Shown piece by piece: positions 16,444-25,368 of a stretch of 64,000 nt of DNA (position 1 is the stretch's first letter; the number at the start of each line of letters is the position of its first letter). The stretch is taken from assembly GCF_958453765.1 (NCBI RefSeq), contig NZ_CAUDZA010000008.1:10218-74217 (forward strand), written 5' to 3'. Position numbers and translations under genes: made by a program. This DNA comes from Phascolarctobacterium_A succinatutens_B (GTDB lineage Bacteria > Bacillota > Negativicutes > Acidaminococcales > Acidaminococcaceae). A model generated the notes under the pieces. The model saw nothing but the letters and a program-made list of their open reading frames with translations, had not been told where the DNA came from and did not search any database.

Positions 16444-17700
16444 TTAAATGTTGTCTCTCGGAACCAGGTCTTCGCCCTTCAAAGTACCTTCCTTAGCGCG
16501 TTCTGCAAATTCTGCAGTAGCGGTAAAGAGAACGTCACTGGAGCTGTTGAGCGCAGTTTCGCAAGCATCCTCCAGTACAGAGATGATGAAGCCAACGCCA
16601 ACAACCTGCATAGCAATATCATTGCTGATACCAAAGGAAGCGCAGGCAACCGGAATCAGCAGCAGGGAGCCGCCGGCAACACCGGAAGCACCGCAGGCAC
16701 CAACGGTAGAAACGATGCACAGCAAGAGAGCTGTCGGCATATCAACATGAATGCCCAGAGTATGGGCAGCAGCAAGCGCCAGTACGGAAATGGTGATGGA
16801 AGCACCGGCCATGTTGATGGTTGCGCCTAACGGAATGGAAATTGCGTAGGTATCAGGATTCAGGCCCAGACGTTTGCACAGAGCCATGTTTACAGGGATG
16901 TTAGCAGCGGAGCTGCGGGTAAAGAAAGCGTATACGCCGGATTCGCGGATGGTTGCCCAAACCAGCGGATACGGATTGCGGCGGATGTTGAAGTAAACGA
17001 TCAACGGGTTCATAACCAGCGCTACCAGGAAGTAGGAGCTGATGAGCACTGCCAGCAGGTGTACATAGCTGGAAATTGCGGACAGACCGCTGTCGCTGAT
17101 AGAGGTTGCCACCAGGCCCATGATGCCCAGAGGAGCGAAATGGATAACCCATTTAACAACCAGGGTGATAGCTTTAGCAACATCGTCCAAAGCGTTTTTG
17201 GTGTGCTCGTTGGCAGCCAGATTCATAGCCAGTCCAAAGACTACAGCCCATGCCAGAATACCGATGTAGTTGGCATGCAGTAAAGCAGCAATCGGGTTGT
17301 CTACAACACTCAGAATCAGGTTATGCAGAACCTCAACGATACCGCTGGGCGGGTTGAGCTTAGCATCCGCAACCTGCAGGTGCAGAGTGGTAGGTGCTAG
17401 GAAGGACAGGCTTACACCAACTAAGGATGCAAAGAAGGTGCCTACAACATATAAACCGATAATAGGCTTCATATTTGCTTCGCCGCCGCTTTTCTTTTTG
17501 GCCATAGCGTTCATAACCAAGAAGAAAACCAGCACCGGAGCAACGCCCTTTAATGCTCTTACAAACAGGTCACCGAAGATAGTAACAACAGGTACCGCTT
17601 GCGGTACATAAAGTGCTAGCAGAATGCCGATGACAAGACCAACGGCAATTTGCTTGATGAGTGCGACTTCATTGATAATCGCAGCAAATTTTCTAAACAT
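16444..17700 (-). CDS. sstT: Serine/threonine:sodium symporter
   Basis: 418 aa, a member of the dicarboxylate/amino acid:cation symporter family with about eight membrane helices plus two re-entrant loops. The SstT type is suggested by the N-terminal FRKF...LIKQIAVGLVIGILLAL segment, the serine-rich TRSSAANIPVN hairpin and the PLGATINMAGA motif that shapes the substrate and sodium sites. It imports L-serine and L-threonine with Na+ across the inner membrane. GGGGG upstream of the ATG. Transcribed alone from a consensus promoter (17746-17774). Confidence 0.88.
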   Translation of the reverse strand: MFRKFAAIINEVALIKQIAVGLVIGILLALYVPQAVPVVTIFGDLFVRALKGVAPVLVFFLVMNAMAKKKSGGEANMKPIIGLYVVGTFFASLVGVSLSFLAPTTLHLQVADAKLNPPSGIVEVLHNLILSVVDNPIAALLHANYIGILAWAVVFGLAMNLAANEHTKNALDDVAKAITLVVKWVIHFAPLGIMGLVATSISDSGLSAISSYVHLLAVLISSYFLVALVMNPLIVYFNIRRNPYPLVWATIRESGVYAFFTRSSAANIPVNMALCKRLGLNPDTYAISIPLGATINMAGASITISVLALAAAHTLGIHVDMPTALLLCIVSTVGACGASGVAGGSLLLIPVACASFGISNDIAMQVVGVGFIISVLEDACETALNSSSDVLFTATAEFAERAKEGTLKGEDLVPRDNI

Positions 17701-17745
17701 AATGAATTCCCCCTAATTTATACTCCCGTATACAACGATGTTCAT

Positions 17746-17774
17746 AGTATATATCATAAGTTAAACGATGTCAA
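17746..17774 (-). promoter_or_regulatory. Consensus sigma-70-type promoter of sstT
   Basis: Minus strand TTGACA, 17 bp, TATACT. The transcription start should fall about 40 bases before the ATG. Confidence 0.78.
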
Positions 17775-17943
17775 GCCTACAATGAGTAATGTATTTGTAG
17801 AGTAGACACGAAAATTATCCGTACTCATAAAAGGGACTGATACCCTTAAAATGCAAATAAGTGTTACGCTTGTTACAAAATTGCACAGACTGTAAAAAAA
17901 TCTGGCGTACTATTGTGCAATGAGAGAATATCTTTACCGACAG

Positions 17944-18016
17944 TTGACATGCTGTGCAAGATAAACTATTCTATAAGTATACAAAATACATCATTACTGC
18001 ACAAAAAAGCAGTAAT
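17944..18016 (+). promoter_or_regulatory. Promoter and leader palindrome of the PHP gene
   Basis: TTGACA (17944-17949), 17 bp, TATTCT (17967-17972). Downstream, in the leader, an 8-bp inverted repeat ATTACTGC/GCAGTAAT (17993-18016) could be an operator or hairpin. A second inverted repeat, ATTGCACA/TGTGCAAT, spans 17880-17921 upstream of the promoter. Confidence 0.65.
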
Positions 18017-18039
18017 ACTATAGAAGGGAGCTGCTTATA

Positions 18040-18876
18040 TTGTCGGTAAGAGCTGATTTACATATACATACAACGGCCTCAGACGGCACCTGGACACCGG
18101 CGGAGCTGATTGCCGAAGCGCAAAAGCAGCAGCTGGGACTGATTGCCGTAACGGACCATGACAGCGTAGCCAACGTTGCGGAAGCGATGACGTTGGCAGC
18201 GGCAGCAGGCATTACGCTGCTGCCGGCGGCGGAAATCTGCTCCACCAAGGAGGATTTGTCGTTTCATATTCTGGGCTATGGCATTGATATCCATAATAAA
18301 CAGCTGCTGGAATTAATGCAGCATAACGAAGCACTGCTGGAGCAGAAGGATGTGGACAGCATTCACCTGCTGGCGCGCGACGGCTGGCCTGTCGATGAAG
18401 CGGAGTTTGCCCGTTATACCTACGACAGACGTCGCGGCGGCTGGCGTGCCCTCGCCTATTTGATTGACAAGGGACTTTGCACGGGCGTGAGCGATTTCTT
18501 TCAGCGCATCTTTACGCCGGAGCATGACTTGGGCTTTCCAGAGTTTCCTGCCATCAGCGAGGTAATCACAGCAATTCACGCTGCCGGCGGCGCAGCACTG
18601 TGCGCGCATGCCGCCAGCGGCTTTCACGGCCCCGGACTGGAGCGTGTGCTCGACATCCTGCGGACGGAGAAATTCGACGGCTTTGAGTGCTACCACTCCA
18701 ACCATTCGGAAGAAGGAACGCAGCGCCTGCTGCAGCATTGTCAAAAGCACGGTCTGCTTATCAGCGGCGGCAGCGACTGCCATGGTACATTTGTGCCGGG
18801 GAGACGTTTGGGACAGCCTTTGGTCACTGCCGATATGCTGCGCTTGGACGGCCTTTTGCCGCAAGATGTAAAATAA
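18040..18876 (+). CDS. PHP-domain phosphoesterase (YciV/RNase AM-like)
   Basis: 278 aa from a TTG start with AAGGGAG nine bases upstream. PHP metal-binding motifs: DLHIHTTASDG (His8, His10, Asp15), VTDHDS (about 38-43), a central histidine in CAHAASG, and the C-terminal GSDCHG. The single-domain size and motif order match the YciV family, whose members hydrolyse 3',5'-nucleoside bisphosphates and trim short RNA 5' ends. Cytosolic. Its own promoter lies upstream and purC starts 150 bases downstream from a separate promoter-like region, so it is probably monocistronic. Confidence 0.85.
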   Translation: MSVRADLHIHTTASDGTWTPAELIAEAQKQQLGLIAVTDHDSVANVAEAMTLAAAAGITLLPAAEICSTKEDLSFHILGYGIDIHNKQLLELMQHNEALLEQKDVDSIHLLARDGWPVDEAEFARYTYDRRRGGWRALAYLIDKGLCTGVSDFFQRIFTPEHDLGFPEFPAISEVITAIHAAGGAALCAHAASGFHGPGLERVLDILRTEKFDGFECYHSNHSEEGTQRLLQHCQKHGLLISGGSDCHGTFVPGRRLGQPLVTADMLRLDGLLPQDVK

Positions 18877-19030
18877 TCCGAAAAATATTTGTTAAAACAT
18901 GAAAAACGTTCGACTTTTTCCTCTGACTGTGCTATGATATTACCATAAAATATAACAAAGTTAACACTGACAAGAAATTCCGGCACTGAGCCTGCATTTA
19001 CTTGTTGAGAAATTTTTAGGAGGCATTAAA

Positions 19031-19906
19031 ATGCAAGAGTACAAACCGTTTAAATCCGGCAAGGTTCGTGAGATGTATGATGTTGGTGACAGCATTATTA
19101 TGGTTGCCACTGACCGTATTTCCGCATTTGACCATATTCTGAAAAACATGATTGTGAAAAAAGGCACTGTGCTGACTCAGATTTCCAAATTCTGGTTTGA
19201 TCTAACTAAAGACATCGTTCCTAACCATATGATTTCCGTTGATACCAAGGATATGCCCGAATTCTTCCAGAAACCCGAATTCACTGGCAACAGCATGAAA
19301 TGCAAAAAGCTGAACATGCTGCCTATCGAATGCATCGTTCGCGGCTACATCACCGGCAGCGGTTGGGAAAGCTACAAGAAAACCGGCGAAATCTGCGGCA
19401 TTAAGCTTCCCGAAGGCCTGCAGGAATCCCAAAAGCTGGCTGAGCCCATCTTCACCCCCAGCACCAAGGCTGAAATCGGTGACCATGACGAAAACATCAG
19501 CGTAGAGCAAAGCATCGAAATCCTGGAAAAACTGTATCCGGGCCGTGGCAAAGAATATGCTCTGAAGCTGCGTGACTACACTATTGCTATCTACAAAAAA
19601 TGTGCTGCCTATGCTCTGGAGCGTGGCATCATCATTGCCGATACCAAATTTGAATTTGGTCTGGATGAAAACGGCGAGGTTGTACTGGGTGACGAAATGA
19701 TTACCCCGGACTGCTCCCGCTTCTGGCCGTTGGAAGGCTACAAGGTTGGCCAAGGCCAGCCCTCCTATGATAAGCAATTTGTCCGCGACTGGCTGAGCGC
19801 TAACCCGGATGCAGGCTACGAGCTGCCGCAGGATGTTATCGACAAAACCATCGGCAAATACATCGAAGCATATGAACTGCTGACAGGTCAAAAGTTTGAC
19901 TTTTAA
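19031..19906 (+). CDS. purC: SAICAR synthetase (phosphoribosylaminoimidazole-succinocarboxamide synthase)
   Basis: 291 aa. The family is recognised by the N-terminal SGKVREMY, ATDRISAFD, the VRGYITGSGW motif, and TKFEFGLDENGE with the following DEMITPDCSRFW. It joins CAIR and aspartate with ATP in the eighth step of IMP synthesis. It is the longer variant (about 290 residues rather than 235), with a typical C-terminal extension. AGGAGG nine bases before the ATG. A promoter-like TTCGAC, 18 bp, TATGAT (18909-18938) lies upstream. It stands apart from any pur operon. Confidence 0.95.
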   Translation: MQEYKPFKSGKVREMYDVGDSIIMVATDRISAFDHILKNMIVKKGTVLTQISKFWFDLTKDIVPNHMISVDTKDMPEFFQKPEFTGNSMKCKKLNMLPIECIVRGYITGSGWESYKKTGEICGIKLPEGLQESQKLAEPIFTPSTKAEIGDHDENISVEQSIEILEKLYPGRGKEYALKLRDYTIAIYKKCAAYALERGIIIADTKFEFGLDENGEVVLGDEMITPDCSRFWPLEGYKVGQGQPSYDKQFVRDWLSANPDAGYELPQDVIDKTIGKYIEAYELLTGQKFDF

Positions 19907-20024
19907 TTCTGAAAATGCTTTAAAACTGTAACTTTTGTTGCAGTAGCAACAGGCTCAGGAAAATTTTAACGCTCTTTACAAAAAAATTGTTTACAACCAT
20001 GGACATTGGTTGTATAATTTCACC

Positions 20025-20083
20025 ATAAACAACAACGGAGTTGGAACAGCGCAAGCTGTCTGTTTCCGTTGTTGTTTTTTGTT
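20025..20083 (+). ncRNA. Hairpin terminator of purC, possibly a short independent RNA
   Basis: A long imperfect hairpin (outer arms AACAACAACGGA and TCCGTTGTTGTT, inner ACAGC/GCTGT, GCAA loop) ends in six T's. Just upstream is a strong promoter-like pair, TTTACA (19990-19995), 17 bp, TATAAT (20013-20018), which would start a transcript of about 58 nt consisting of almost nothing but this hairpin. At minimum it ends purC transcription; the small RNA reading is a hypothesis. Confidence 0.45.
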
Positions 20084-20112
20084 TCTCCGATCACTACAGA
20101 TATAATACATTA

Positions 20113-20305
20113 GTGTAAGAGAATCCGTAAATAAAATAGTGCTTAATCGCGTAACGTATCGCCACCGTAAAAACAGAGAAGGTGGTTCGTGGAAGCGGCC
20201 AATTGAGGGGACTTTTGGAAATGCTAAAAGCACAAAGCACTGACGGCTGAGGGGCCGGACAGCAGTTACGCGAAATAAAAATGCCCGCGGCGAGCGGGTT
20301 TTTTA
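20113..20305 (+). ncRNA. Candidate structured non-coding RNA with intrinsic terminator
   Basis: A -10-like TATAAT at 20101-20106 precedes a compact region closed by CGCGTAAC (20148-20155) pairing with GTTACGCG (20265-20272). Inside are CCACC/GGTGG (20162-20185) and CGGCC/GGCCG (20196-20257) pairings, and an alternative GCTG/CAGC pairing that would form a competing or pseudoknotted helix. A GC-rich hairpin with a T-run (20283-20306) ends it. No open frame with a ribosome-binding site is present. It does not match a riboswitch class I can name; a size near 190 nt would suit 6S-like RNA, but the central-bubble shape is not clear. Confidence 0.45.
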
Positions 20306-20308
20306 TTT
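20282..20308 (+). terminator. Terminator of the structured RNA
   Basis: CCCGC-GGCGA-GCGGG hairpin followed by TTTTTTATTTT, about 130 bases before the TetR-family gene. Confidence 0.75.
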
Positions 20309-20438
20309 TGTCACGAAACGTAAAATTCCGGCTAATAAAACATGTAAACTTCACTAGCAATTATCCGCATAAAAAGGTATAATTAATGTAATAAATGTAC
20401 GAAAAAATTTCCTATTTAGGATAGTTGGAGGTTTCATA

Positions 20439-21110
20439 GTGGCAATAGACACGTCATTACCTAAGGATATAAGAATTTTGCAGGCAGCGGAAGAAGTTTT
20501 TTCGCAGCATGGCTATGAAAAAGCCACGCTCGATGAAATAATAGCCCTGGCTGACGTAGGCAAGGGAACTGTCTATAAATACTTCGGCAATAAGGAGCAC
20601 CTTTTCTACAAGTCGGTTGCCGATAAAAATGCACCTTTTTTGGAGGAACTGCATCAGGCTGTCAACAGCGTCGACAGCTTTGAGGAGAAGCTCAAAAAAT
20701 ATTTTGAAGTAATGGTGCATTTTTACGTTGCCAACAGTACTCTGTGGCAAATTATCTGCTTTGAAATGCTCGGCGGCACCAATGGCTGCAGAGTTAAGCC
20801 TGACGGTGACGGCTTTAAGGTTGTTCCCCGCTATAATTCTATAAAATTGAGTGAGGAAACGATTGAACGCATCCTGCGTTATCACAAAATCCTGCATGAT
20901 GAATATGATATTTTAGCCAAGCTTATCGAGCAGGCAATGCAGGACAATTTGCTTAAAGAAGACACGGTACCGGAGATTACCACTAAGTTTGTTTTCTTCG
21001 GTGTAGCCATGAGCATCTTTAACCAAAGCGACGATATTGCTGCTGATATGACAGACAAGGAAGCAGCAAGAATAATTACCGACCACTTTTTGCGTGGCAA
21101 CGCACGTTGA
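20439..21110 (+). CDS. TetR/AcrR-family transcriptional regulator
   Basis: 223 aa from a GTG start with GGAGG seven bases upstream. The N-terminal TetR helix-turn-helix (about 10-58) shows ILQAAEEVFSQHGYEKAT, LADVGKGTVYKYFGNKEHLF. The C-terminal ligand domain is longer than average and has no recognisable specificity motif. A likely TATAAT lies about 60 bases upstream. The target is unknown: the downstream neighbour is convergent (flavin reductase-like), so neither a divergent operon nor a partner gene points to its ligand. Cytosolic repressor by family. Confidence 0.88.
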   Translation: MAIDTSLPKDIRILQAAEEVFSQHGYEKATLDEIIALADVGKGTVYKYFGNKEHLFYKSVADKNAPFLEELHQAVNSVDSFEEKLKKYFEVMVHFYVANSTLWQIICFEMLGGTNGCRVKPDGDGFKVVPRYNSIKLSEETIERILRYHKILHDEYDILAKLIEQAMQDNLLKEDTVPEITTKFVFFGVAMSIFNQSDDIAADMTDKEAARIITDHFLRGNAR

Positions 21111-21119
21111 CGCGCATAT

Positions 21120-21156
21120 TAAAAGCAGCTGCCGCATTGCGACAGCTGCTTTTGCG
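21120..21156. terminator. Bidirectional terminator between the TetR and flavin reductase-like genes
   Basis: Hairpin AAAAGCAGCTG ... CAGCTGCTTTT with an eight-to-ten base loop, A-run before and T-run after, between convergent genes. Confidence 0.8.
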
Positions 21157-21177
21157 TTTGTTACAGTTCTTCGCCTG

Positions 21178-21687
21178 TTATTCTTCTACGTAAGCTGCAG
21201 TAATGACACCGGTGTAGCAGGTGTGCCAATCCTTGTTGGCATACCATTTTTCGCCCAGCTCCTTGTCGAACTTATCCTCCGCCATGGTGTAGTGTTCTAC
21301 AATTTTGCATTCCAAGTGCAGGCCACAGCCCTTGATAACAGGAACGCTGACAGTCTCGCCTGCTTCCGTAGTCAAGCCTGCAGCAGCAAACTTGTCCAGA
21401 TCACGCCCGGACTTGCTGCCGCAAAGACCGAGTGCCTGAGCAAAGCCCTCTTTTACCGGGAAGCTCACGGTAAATTCCGGGTTAGCGTCAATCAGCTCCT
21501 TGGTATAACGGCTTTGGCGCACCATAACGGTGAAGGTCGGCTGTCCCCACTTAAAGCCCAGGCTGCCCCAGCCGATTGTCATGGTGTTCTGCTTGCCTTC
21601 GGCAGCAGTGTTCAAAAACGCACCCTTGGACAGAGTCTTTAAAATTGCTTCGCCCTGCTCAAAGGCGTTAATTTTTTTCATAGTCAT
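21178..21687 (-). CDS. Flavin reductase-like FMN-binding protein
   Basis: 169 aa, start fixed by GAGGAGG eight bases upstream. It has the split-barrel FMN-binding fold of the flavin reductase-like family: the FMN-contacting region reads TIGWGSLGFKWGQP and MVRQSRYT, followed by FTVSFP and the GCGLHLECKIVE strand. Proteins of this size in anaerobes include flavoredoxin-like electron carriers. Electron donor and acceptor cannot be told from sequence. Cytosolic, transcribed alone. Confidence 0.85.
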   Translation of the reverse strand: MTMKKINAFEQGEAILKTLSKGAFLNTAAEGKQNTMTIGWGSLGFKWGQPTFTVMVRQSRYTKELIDANPEFTVSFPVKEGFAQALGLCGSKSGRDLDKFAAAGLTTEAGETVSVPVIKGCGLHLECKIVEHYTMAEDKFDKELGEKWYANKDWHTCYTGVITAAYVEE

Positions 21688-21865
21688 AACAAAAACCTCC
21701 TCATTTGCTTTACAAGAATATTATACAGCGTTTGCGCAAGCTATGTGTAAATTTTTGAGGAACTCGTGCGCAAGCAGGCAAAACGATAGCGCTAAACATG
21801 TGCGCTCCCCTCGCCTATCCGATGCGCTTTGCAAAAGTCCCTTGAAAAAGTTATTCGACAGCACT

Positions 21866-21912
21866 CAAAAAGGCTCCCCTCCTGAACGTTGCCGTTCAGA
21901 CGGGGAGCCTTA
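21866..21912 (-). terminator. Terminator of the gatCAB operon
   Basis: Minus strand hairpin AAGGCTCCCCG-TCTGAACG ... CGTTCAG-GAGGGGAGCC followed by TTTTT, about 80 bases past gatB. The rest of 21688-21992 shows no gene. Confidence 0.82.
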
Positions 21913-21992
21913 AAATTACGCATACAGCTCATGCCGTTGCACACATCCGATTCGCACTCAACGAAGCAGATGGTGCTTTATGGACAGTTGCC

Positions 21993-23435
21993 TTATTGCA
22001 TTTTTTCTTTGAGCATTTTAGTAACCATGCCCGGGTTAGCCTTGCCGCGAGATTTTTTCATGATCTGGCCAACGAGGAAGCCGATAGCTTTATCCTTACC
22101 GGCCTTGTAGTCAGCAACGGATTGCGGGTTCTCAGCAATGGTTTCTTCAACCAGCTTAAGGATAGCGCCTTCATCACTAACCTGCTCCAGACCGAGCTTC
22201 TTAACGAGAGCCTTCGGAGCTTCGTCCTCTTTGAGCATTTCGGCAAATACCTTTTTAGCCAGCTTGCTGGACAGCACGCCGTCTTTAATCAGGTTAACCA
22301 GCTCTGCTAAGTGTGCAGGGGTTACCTTGAAATCGGCAATGGTAATGCCTTCGTTGTTCATGTAAGCAGATACATCGCCCAGCAGCCAGTTGGAAACTGC
22401 TTTGCTGTCCTTAGCGGTCTTAACTGCTTCATCAAAGTATTCAGCCATAGCCTTGGTGGAAACGATCTGGGAAGCATCATATTCAGGCAGACCATGCTCG
22501 CTCATCAGGCGTGCCTGACGTTGAGCCGGCAGCTCCGGCAGAGTTTCACGGATACGCTCAATCCAGGCATCGTCCAGCTGTACCGGAACGAGGTCAGGCT
22601 CAGGGAAGTAACGGTAGTCATGTGCTTCTTCCTTAGAACGCATGGACAGGGTTACGCCGTTAGCTTCATCCCAGGTACGGGTTTCCTGAACAACGTGGCC
22701 GCCATCTTCCAGAACCTCTTTTTGGCGTTCAACTTCATAGTTGATAGCGCGCTCCAGAGCACGGAAGGAGTTCAGGTTTTTAATTTCGGCACGGGTACCG
22801 AATTCCTTAGCGCCTTCGGGCATGATGGAGATGTTAGCGTCGCAGCGCAGGCTGCCTTCCTGCATTTTGCAGTCGCAGACATCGGTATATTCCAGAATTG
22901 CTTTCAGGTTTTCCATGTAAGCACGAGCTTCAGCAGCACTGCGCATATCCGGCTCGGATACAATCTCAATCAGCGGTACACCTGCACGGTTGTAGTCAAC
23001 TGCGGAGGAATCGGATGTGCTGATGGTTGCGCCGCTGTGGTTCAGCTTGCCTGCATCCTCTTCCATGTGGATACGGGTAACGCCGATACGTTTATGCTCG
23101 CCATCTACAACGATGTCGATATGACCGCCCAAGCAGATAGGCTTATCAAATTGGGAAATCTGATAGTTCTTGGACAGGTCAGGATAGAAGTAGTTTTTAC
23201 GGTCGAATTTGTTGTATTTCTGGATATCGCAGTTCAGCGCCAGGCCAGCTTTGATAGCGAAATCAACAACCTGCTTGTTCAGTACAGGCAGTGCACCGGG
23301 CATACCCAGGCAAACCGGGCATACATGGGTGTTGGGCAGGCTGCCGAAGGCAGTGGAGCAGCTGCAGAATGCTTTAGTTTTGGTTTTCAGCTCGGCATGA
23401 ACTTCCAGGCCGATAACGGTAATATATTTAGTCAT
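21993..23435 (-). CDS. gatB: Asp-tRNA(Asn)/Glu-tRNA(Gln) amidotransferase subunit B
   Basis: 480 aa, normal family length. N-terminal VIGLEVHAEL and the zinc-ligand cysteines of CSCSTAFG and CPVCLGMPG, then the kinase-like core (VDYNRAGVPLIEIVSEPD, RCDANIS) and the C-terminal helical/YqeY tail. GatB binds mischarged tRNA and ATP, activating Glu- or Asp-tRNA for amidation with ammonia channelled from GatA. Its ATG overlaps the gatA stop by one base (TAATG), so translation is coupled. Presence of the operon implies indirect charging of at least one of Gln-tRNA and Asn-tRNA. Confidence 0.97.
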   Translation of the reverse strand: MTKYITVIGLEVHAELKTKTKAFCSCSTAFGSLPNTHVCPVCLGMPGALPVLNKQVVDFAIKAGLALNCDIQKYNKFDRKNYFYPDLSKNYQISQFDKPICLGGHIDIVVDGEHKRIGVTRIHMEEDAGKLNHSGATISTSDSSAVDYNRAGVPLIEIVSEPDMRSAAEARAYMENLKAILEYTDVCDCKMQEGSLRCDANISIMPEGAKEFGTRAEIKNLNSFRALERAINYEVERQKEVLEDGGHVVQETRTWDEANGVTLSMRSKEEAHDYRYFPEPDLVPVQLDDAWIERIRETLPELPAQRQARLMSEHGLPEYDASQIVSTKAMAEYFDEAVKTAKDSKAVSNWLLGDVSAYMNNEGITIADFKVTPAHLAELVNLIKDGVLSSKLAKKVFAEMLKEDEAPKALVKKLGLEQVSDEGAILKLVEETIAENPQSVADYKAGKDKAIGFLVGQIMKKSRGKANPGMVTKMLKEKMQ

Positions 23436-24904
23436 TATTTGTTACCTCCCAGCGGTGCGAATACTTTATGATATTCGGTTGCCTGTTCAAAGGTATAAGC
23501 AGCACGCAGAATGGTTGCTTCGTCCAGAACCTTGCCGATCAGCTGCATACCGATAGGCATGCCGTCATCAGCAAAGCCGCAAGGAATGGAAATACCCGGC
23601 AGACCAGCCATATTTACCGGAATAGTGGTTACGTCCAGCATGTACATGGTCAGCGGATCCATCTTATCGTTGATGCCGTAAGCAGGAACCGGAGAGGTCG
23701 GAGTCAGCAGCACGTCGCATTTTTCAAACGCAGCTTCAAAGTCGCGGCGGATGAGGGTACGAACCTGCATAGCCTTGTTGTAGTATGCGTCATAGTAACC
23801 GCTGCTCAGTACGTAGGTGCCCAGCATAATACGGCGGCGTACTTCCTGGCCGAAGCCTTCGGTGCGGCTCATAGTGGTCATTTCCGGTGCGGAGGTTGCA
23901 TCTACATTGCGATAACCGTAGCGAACGCCGTCGAAGCGTGCCAGGTTAGCGGAAGCCTCAGCAGGAGCAATGATGTAATAGGTGATTACAGCATATTCGG
24001 TATGCGGCAGGGAAACCTCAACGATTTCAGCGCCCAGCTCTTTATATTTTTCAACGGCCTTCATGATCTCAGCCTTAACCTTAGCATCAACGCCTTCACC
24101 GAAGTATTCCTTCGGCAGACCGATGCGCAGGCCTTTAACGTCATTTACCAGTGCTTTGGTGAAGTCGGGAACCTCTACGTCAAGAGAGGTGGAGTCCATC
24201 TCGTCCTTACCGCAGATAGTGTTGAGTACCAGAGCAGCGTCGGTTACGTCTTTAGTGATAGGTCCGATCTGGTCCAGAGAGGATGCGAATGCTACGCAGC
24301 CGTAACGGGATACACGGCCGTAGGTCGGCTTAATACCAACGCAGCCGTTGAAGGATGCCGGCTGACGGATAGATCCGCCGGTATCGGAGCCCAGAGTCCA
24401 GATAGCTTCGCCTGCAGCGATAGCAGCAGCGCTGCCGCCGGAGGAGCCGCCGGGAACACGGTCCAGGTTCCAGGGGTTGTGGGTTACACCAAAATGAGAG
24501 GTCTTGGTGGTGGAGCCCATAGCAAATTCATCCAGGTTGGTTTTGCCCAAGAAAATGGTTTCGTCAGCGCGCAGGTTTTTGATAACATGTGCGTCATATA
24601 CGGGAATGAAGTTCTCCAGCATTTTGGAGGAACAGGTAGTGCGCAGGCCTTTGGTAGAAATATTATCTTTGATTGCGCCAGGGATACCTGCCAGCGGAGC
24701 GATTTTCTCGCCTGCGGCAATCTTGGCATCAACCTTGGCAGCCTGTGCCAGAGCGTTTTCTTTATCCAGGGTTACGTAAGCGTTAACCTGGTCTTCAACT
24801 GCGTCGACACGCGCAATAACAGCGTTAGTTAATTCGACGGAGCTTACTTCTTTGTTGACGAGCTTTTCATGCAGCTCGTGCGCAGTAAGTTTATACAAAT
24901 CCAC
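23435..24904 (-). CDS. gatA: Asp-tRNA(Asn)/Glu-tRNA(Gln) amidotransferase subunit A
   Basis: 489 aa from a GTG start with AAGGAGG eight bases upstream. Amidase-signature enzyme with the full catalytic triad: Lys79 (GAIKDN), Ser154 (GGSSGGS) and Ser178 (SDTGGSIRQP). It hydrolyses glutamine and passes ammonia to GatB. Cytosolic. Middle gene of gatC-gatA-gatB, 16 bases after gatC and overlapping gatB by one base. Confidence 0.97.
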   Translation of the reverse strand: MDLYKLTAHELHEKLVNKEVSSVELTNAVIARVDAVEDQVNAYVTLDKENALAQAAKVDAKIAAGEKIAPLAGIPGAIKDNISTKGLRTTCSSKMLENFIPVYDAHVIKNLRADETIFLGKTNLDEFAMGSTTKTSHFGVTHNPWNLDRVPGGSSGGSAAAIAAGEAIWTLGSDTGGSIRQPASFNGCVGIKPTYGRVSRYGCVAFASSLDQIGPITKDVTDAALVLNTICGKDEMDSTSLDVEVPDFTKALVNDVKGLRIGLPKEYFGEGVDAKVKAEIMKAVEKYKELGAEIVEVSLPHTEYAVITYYIIAPAEASANLARFDGVRYGYRNVDATSAPEMTTMSRTEGFGQEVRRRIMLGTYVLSSGYYDAYYNKAMQVRTLIRRDFEAAFEKCDVLLTPTSPVPAYGINDKMDPLTMYMLDVTTIPVNMAGLPGISIPCGFADDGMPIGMQLIGKVLDEATILRAAYTFEQATEYHKVFAPLGGNK

Positions 24905-24920
24905 AGCGTTTGCCTCCTTC

Positions 24921-25208
24921 TTATTCGATTACGCGCGGTACCTTAAAGCCGTCATTGTGAACAGCAGGAGCGTTCTTCAATGCTTCCTCGTGGGATACGC
25001 CTTCTTTGACAACGTCCTCACGCAGTACATTGCTTACCGGCAGTACATACGGGGTAGGTTCGATACCAGCGGTATCAATTTTTTCAAGAATGTCGGCATA
25101 GTTAAGAATCTGGTTGAACTGTTCGGTGAATACTTCCATTTCAGAAGCAGGAACAGTCAAACGGGAAAGCTGTGCGATATGCTTTACGTCTTCAGCAGAA
25201 ACTTTCAT
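24921..25208 (-). CDS. gatC: Asp-tRNA(Asn)/Glu-tRNA(Gln) amidotransferase subunit C
   Basis: 95 aa. The small subunit that wraps the GatA-GatB interface: VKHIAQLSRLTV at the N-terminus, a helical hairpin with FNQILNYADIL, and the LREDVV segment that lines the interface. First gene of the operon; the ribosome-binding site is weak (GGATGGTG). Confidence 0.95.
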   Translation of the reverse strand: MKVSAEDVKHIAQLSRLTVPASEMEVFTEQFNQILNYADILEKIDTAGIEPTPYVLPVSNVLREDVVKEGVSHEEALKNAPAVHNDGFKVPRVIE

Positions 25209-25368
25209 TTTTTCACCATCCTATAAAAACTCGTTTTATTTTTACAAATAACCTGTTTTATTATAACACATTTACTGAGCAAAGTACACTGAGTAAGGCG
25301 CTTCGTCAGCGATTGCGGGGATATTTTTAGGAAAAAGCGGCTTTTAAAATATTAGACAGCAAAACAAT

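Noticed and set aside
18900..18925. PurR-box-like CGAACGTT sequence before purC
   Set aside because: A single short match without the usual paired box at the expected spacing; insufficient to call.
20161..20200. SRP RNA-like GGAAGCGGCCAA segment in the structured RNA
   Set aside because: The flanking helix and tetraloop of the SRP S-domain are not present.
22311..24832. Long plus-strand frames opposite gatA and gatB
   Set aside because: Shadows of two strongly conserved genes; no start signals.
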